Below, in pieces: positions 33,972-36,220 of a DNA stretch of 36,220 nt. The notes beneath the pieces were generated by a model that was given only the letters and a program-made list of their open reading frames with translations, did not search any database and was not told the origin of the DNA. A program made the translations under genes and the position numbers. This stretch comes from JBBSUQ01 sp038234235 (GTDB lineage Bacteria; Bacteroidota; Bacteroidia; Flavobacteriales_D; Crocinitomicaceae): positions 1 through 36,220 of the forward strand of contig JBBSUQ010000006.1 in NCBI GenBank assembly GCA_038234235.1, given 5' to 3'. Within the stretch, counting starts at the first letter, position 1. Each line of letters begins with the position of its first letter.

Positions 33972-35033
33972 ATGAAAAGAATTATCGTTTTCACGATCAT
34001 ATCTCTAGCAAATATAAGTTATGCACAAGATTTACAGCAAGGCGTACAAACCATAGCTGAAGATATTAATCCGCAAGGAGAATTATTCTCTGCCTCTGGA
34101 CCAAGAGTAGATTGGGGACCACCGCCGAAGTTCATGAGTTATGAATATTATAGATACGGAAAAGTAAATCTCACTTATACAGATAGTCTTGGAAATGAAT
34201 ATAATGGCACTGTAAAATCTCAAGATGAAGCTTTATTTAAATTGAAATTTCCAATATATATTAGACCACACTTATCTGTAATTGGTGGATTTCAGCATCA
34301 TTATCAGCGTTACCAATTTGATAGGGATGATCTAAATGGCGACTCTCCTTTTAGAAATGTAAATAACCGAAAATTTGAACAAGTTAGATTTGATACTTAT
34401 GTAAACTATACCATGAAACGTAAAAGATTTTTAGGTTTCAAAACAGGTGTTCAGTTAAGTGGCGATTATGATAATAGACATACTGCATTTTCGAATTTCG
34501 TGAGAGTTCAGCATACAGGTTTGTTGGGAAAACGCTATTCTGAAAAATTTGCCTTAGCAGGTTCTTATTTTTTCGCATACCAACCCGGACGTCTAACATT
34601 CTACCCAGCAGTTTACATCACTTATTGGAAAAATAAGAGAATAGGTTTTGAATCTGTATTTCCAGCTTTGATAAATTTATATTTTCATCCTTGGGAAAAA
34701 ACTTTTTTCACCGGAACTTATTCTTTGAAATCCAATAGATATATATTGAACAATTCGCCCGTAATGATTGGCCCCAAAGAAACTTTTACTTTGAATACAA
34801 CTGAAATACAAATGTCGATGGGAATTCAACATCAAGTACTTAAATTTTTCTCTTTAGGGTTGGAGATGGGTTATAATTTTAATGTTTCCTCAAGAATAAC
34901 AGATACACAAGCAAGAAATAATCAAATTTTATTGCAAGGCTCGCAAAATCCTGGAGGATTTTTAAAGGTTACGTTTGCGTTAACGATTCCTAAAGGAATA
35001 TTGGACAAAAAACAGTTGGAAGAAAAAGAATAA
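33972..35033 (+). CDS. Outer-membrane beta-barrel protein, possibly DUF6268-like
   Basis: A 353-residue protein with a signal peptide (1-18, ANISYA before QDL). The rest is beta-rich, with alternating strands such as ALFKLKFPIYIRPHLSVIGGF, FLGFKTGVQLSGDYD and FFSLGLEMGYNFNVSSR, and a C-terminal strand FLKVTFALTIP followed by a charged tail. This looks like a barrel of about 12 strands with FKLKFPI reminiscent of the DUF6268 family, though that assignment is weak. The gene follows the phosphatase-barrel gene by 12 bp and is surely cotranscribed with it, so its role is probably linked to the outer-membrane part of that protein. Confidence 0.75.
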   Translation: MKRIIVFTIISLANISYAQDLQQGVQTIAEDINPQGELFSASGPRVDWGPPPKFMSYEYYRYGKVNLTYTDSLGNEYNGTVKSQDEALFKLKFPIYIRPHLSVIGGFQHHYQRYQFDRDDLNGDSPFRNVNNRKFEQVRFDTYVNYTMKRKRFLGFKTGVQLSGDYDNRHTAFSNFVRVQHTGLLGKRYSEKFALAGSYFFAYQPGRLTFYPAVYITYWKNKRIGFESVFPALINLYFHPWEKTFFTGTYSLKSNRYILNNSPVMIGPKETFTLNTTEIQMSMGIQHQVLKFFSLGLEMGYNFNVSSRITDTQARNNQILLQGSQNPGGFLKVTFALTIPKGILDKKQLEEKE

Positions 35034-35075
35034 AATTATAAATTAATGAAGATTAATATTTAAAGTTTAGACACA

Positions 35076-36032
35076 ATGTTTTTATTTTCAATAGTTATTT
35101 TATTATTTACGATTCTGCCATTTTTACCTATTAAGCATTGGATAGTAAGAGATTTGGGTTTTGGTCGTTTACAATTGCTTTGTTTATCGATTTTGGGATT
35201 AGTAATATCTTGTATCTATTTTATTTTTATAACCTCCGACTTTTTTTATATTACTCTGCTGTTTTTTATCTTATGTGTAATAATCAATTTGCTAAAGATT
35301 ATAAAATACACTCCTTTTTATTCTAAATCCGTCCCAGATTTTGGTAAATTGGAAAATGTATCAACCATCAAATTATTCTCCTTAAATGTGCTACAAAGCA
35401 ATAATGATTTCGAAGACATCAATACATATATCTCGGAAATTAACCCAGATATTGTCGTGCTTTTAGAAACAAATTCCAACTGGATAAAGAACATTCAGCC
35501 GAGTATTGATGCCTTTCCTTATAGATTTATTGTTCCAATGGAAAACAGGTATGGAATTACTATTTTATCGAAATTTAAATTAATTGATGCAGAGTACAAA
35601 TTTTTGGTAGAAAAAGATATTCCAAGTGTTTTTACATATTTAGAATATGAGAAATCTCTCGTACGGTTAATAGTTGCCCATCCGCCTCCGCCTTCACCCA
35701 CAGAATATTCTACCAGCATCGAAAGAGACAATGAATTGAAAAAGATAGCGACTATGGTCTCCGAAGAAACTAAACCAACATTGGTTGTAGGAGATTTAAA
35801 CGACATAGCATGGTCTGCTACCACTAAAAGTTTTCTCGAAATCAGCAAATTAAAAGATCCTAGAATTGGTCGTGGTCTTTACAACACTTTTAATGCCAAC
35901 CATTGGTGGATGCGCTTTCCAGTAGATCATCTCTTTGTTTCAAAAGAATTTAAAATTGTACAAATAAAAAGGTCGAAGTACCTTCACTCCGACCATTTTG
36001 GATTAATATCTGAATTTGGTTTGGAGAAATAA
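35076..36032 (+). CDS. Membrane-anchored endonuclease/exonuclease/phosphatase-family protein
   Basis: A 318-residue protein with about three membrane helices in residues 1-82, then an EEP (DNase I/sphingomyelinase-like) domain. Motifs in order: FSLNVLQSNND, DIVVLLETNSNW (metal-binding Glu), RYGITILSKF, the His in VAHPPPPSP, GDLND (Asp/Asn), FPVDHLFVS and SDHFGL (catalytic His). Members cleave phosphodiester or phosphomonoester bonds in DNA, lipids or inositol phosphates; the substrate here is unknown. The N-terminal helices place the domain at the inner membrane, probably facing the periplasm. It starts 42 bp after the barrel gene in the same direction, probably the same operon, so the cluster would carry at least two phosphoester hydrolases. 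Confidence 0.88.
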   Translation: MFLFSIVILLFTILPFLPIKHWIVRDLGFGRLQLLCLSILGLVISCIYFIFITSDFFYITLLFFILCVIINLLKIIKYTPFYSKSVPDFGKLENVSTIKLFSLNVLQSNNDFEDINTYISEINPDIVVLLETNSNWIKNIQPSIDAFPYRFIVPMENRYGITILSKFKLIDAEYKFLVEKDIPSVFTYLEYEKSLVRLIVAHPPPPSPTEYSTSIERDNELKKIATMVSEETKPTLVVGDLNDIAWSATTKSFLEISKLKDPRIGRGLYNTFNANHWWMRFPVDHLFVSKEFKIVQIKRSKYLHSDHFGLISEFGLEK

Positions 36033-36068
36033 CTCAAAAAAATTCATTGATCTAATTTAAACAACCAT

Positions 36069-36220
36069 TTAGTTTTTTACCTCTTCAATTTTCCTTAAGA
36101 AATCGGCTATTCTTGCAGTAGCATCACTTCCATACGCGTCAATTATAATACCTTTATTTCCGTCATTTGTTTCCAACGCATAAATAACCGATGCATCTTG
36201 TGGATCTGTCATACCTTCAA
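36069..36220 (-). CDS. Partial small protein of the family often labelled phosphoribosylpyrophosphate synthetase
   Basis: This is the C-terminal end of a gene that starts beyond the window; the stop is TAA (minus) at 36069-36071. The 50 visible codons read EGMTDPQDASVIYALETNDG... then GIIIDAYGSDATARIADFL. The EGMTDP, VIYA and DAYG blocks resemble a family of roughly 100-residue Bacteroidota proteins often called phosphoribosylpyrophosphate synthetase, a name that is almost certainly wrong for so short a protein. The ATG at 36212-36210 falls inside the conserved block, so the real start is upstream. No function is known. It is convergent with the EEP-family gene. Confidence 0.65.
   Translation of the reverse strand, partial: EGMTDPQDASVIYALETNDGNKGIIIDAYGSDATARIADFLRKIEEVKN

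Noticed and set aside
35519..35848. 109-codon minus-strand ORF opposite the EEP-domain gene
   Set aside because: The plus-strand frame carries all catalytic motifs of the EEP family; the reverse ORF has none.
36069..36220. True phosphoribosylpyrophosphate synthetase
   Set aside because: The visible end lacks PRPP-binding motifs and matches a short uncharacterised family; the name is a database habit.

Overview
The window is about 36 kb of low-GC chromosome from a member of the Bacteroidota. The evidence is repeated TAnnTTTG (-7) promoter elements instead of sigma70-type -10/-35 boxes, few clear Shine-Dalgarno sequences, and a typical Bacteroidota gene set: an outer-membrane TonB-type barrel, a fused CcsB-CcsA cytochrome c biogenesis protein, BshB1 of bacillithiol synthesis, an RprY-type regulator, a zinc-ribbon/Nif3 pair and many small lipoproteins. 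The class cannot be fixed from this sequence. I see no rRNA, tRNA, insertion sequence, prophage or CRISPR array. The one decayed accessory gene is a DinD/Bro-N pseudogene.

Layout. 1-1049 is the 3' end of a TonB-dependent receptor-like barrel, facing an OmpR/PhoB-type regulator (1150-1827, minus) across a shared terminator. The 578-bp gap that follows holds a promoter-to-terminator unit of about 70 nt with no convincing ORF (candidate small RNA, 2182-2260) and an 11-bp direct repeat resembling a Pho box just ahead of a Na+/phosphate cotransporter with a PhoU-like tail (2406-4547). An RprY-like regulator and tsaB follow. 6198-9498 carries an alpha/beta hydrolase, two small lipoproteins and fumarylacetoacetase (tyrosine catabolism). 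9683-13146 is a stringent-response RelA/SpoT homologue in tandem with a DEAD-box RNA helicase. 13405-14253 is the broken DinD-like gene.

The minus-strand block 14323-22044 holds bshB1 and ccsBA, two small membrane proteins, and a zinc-ribbon coiled-coil protein, Nif3 and an outer-membrane barrel packed within a few bases of each other. On the plus strand 22127-25000 is a large AsmA-like protein. 25085-26458 (minus) fuses a DnaQ exonuclease to a UvrC-like GIY-YIG/Fe-S module. An unrecognised lipoprotein and an HD-domain/PycTM membrane protein follow.

The most unusual part is the plus-strand run 29276-36032. It opens with six 14-bp tandem repeats in the leader of a TTG-started SdiA-regulated-type propeller lipoprotein. 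Next, overlapping by 8 bp, comes a 1264-residue protein that joins a calcineurin-like phosphatase, a central region with kinase-like motifs (HipA/Fam20/CotH type) and an Omp85-like barrel. A putative barrel protein and a membrane-anchored endonuclease/exonuclease/phosphatase-family protein follow. The genes may form an envelope phosphoester-processing module, but that is inference. Several start codons were moved downstream because the promoter element overlaps the upstream TTG candidates.
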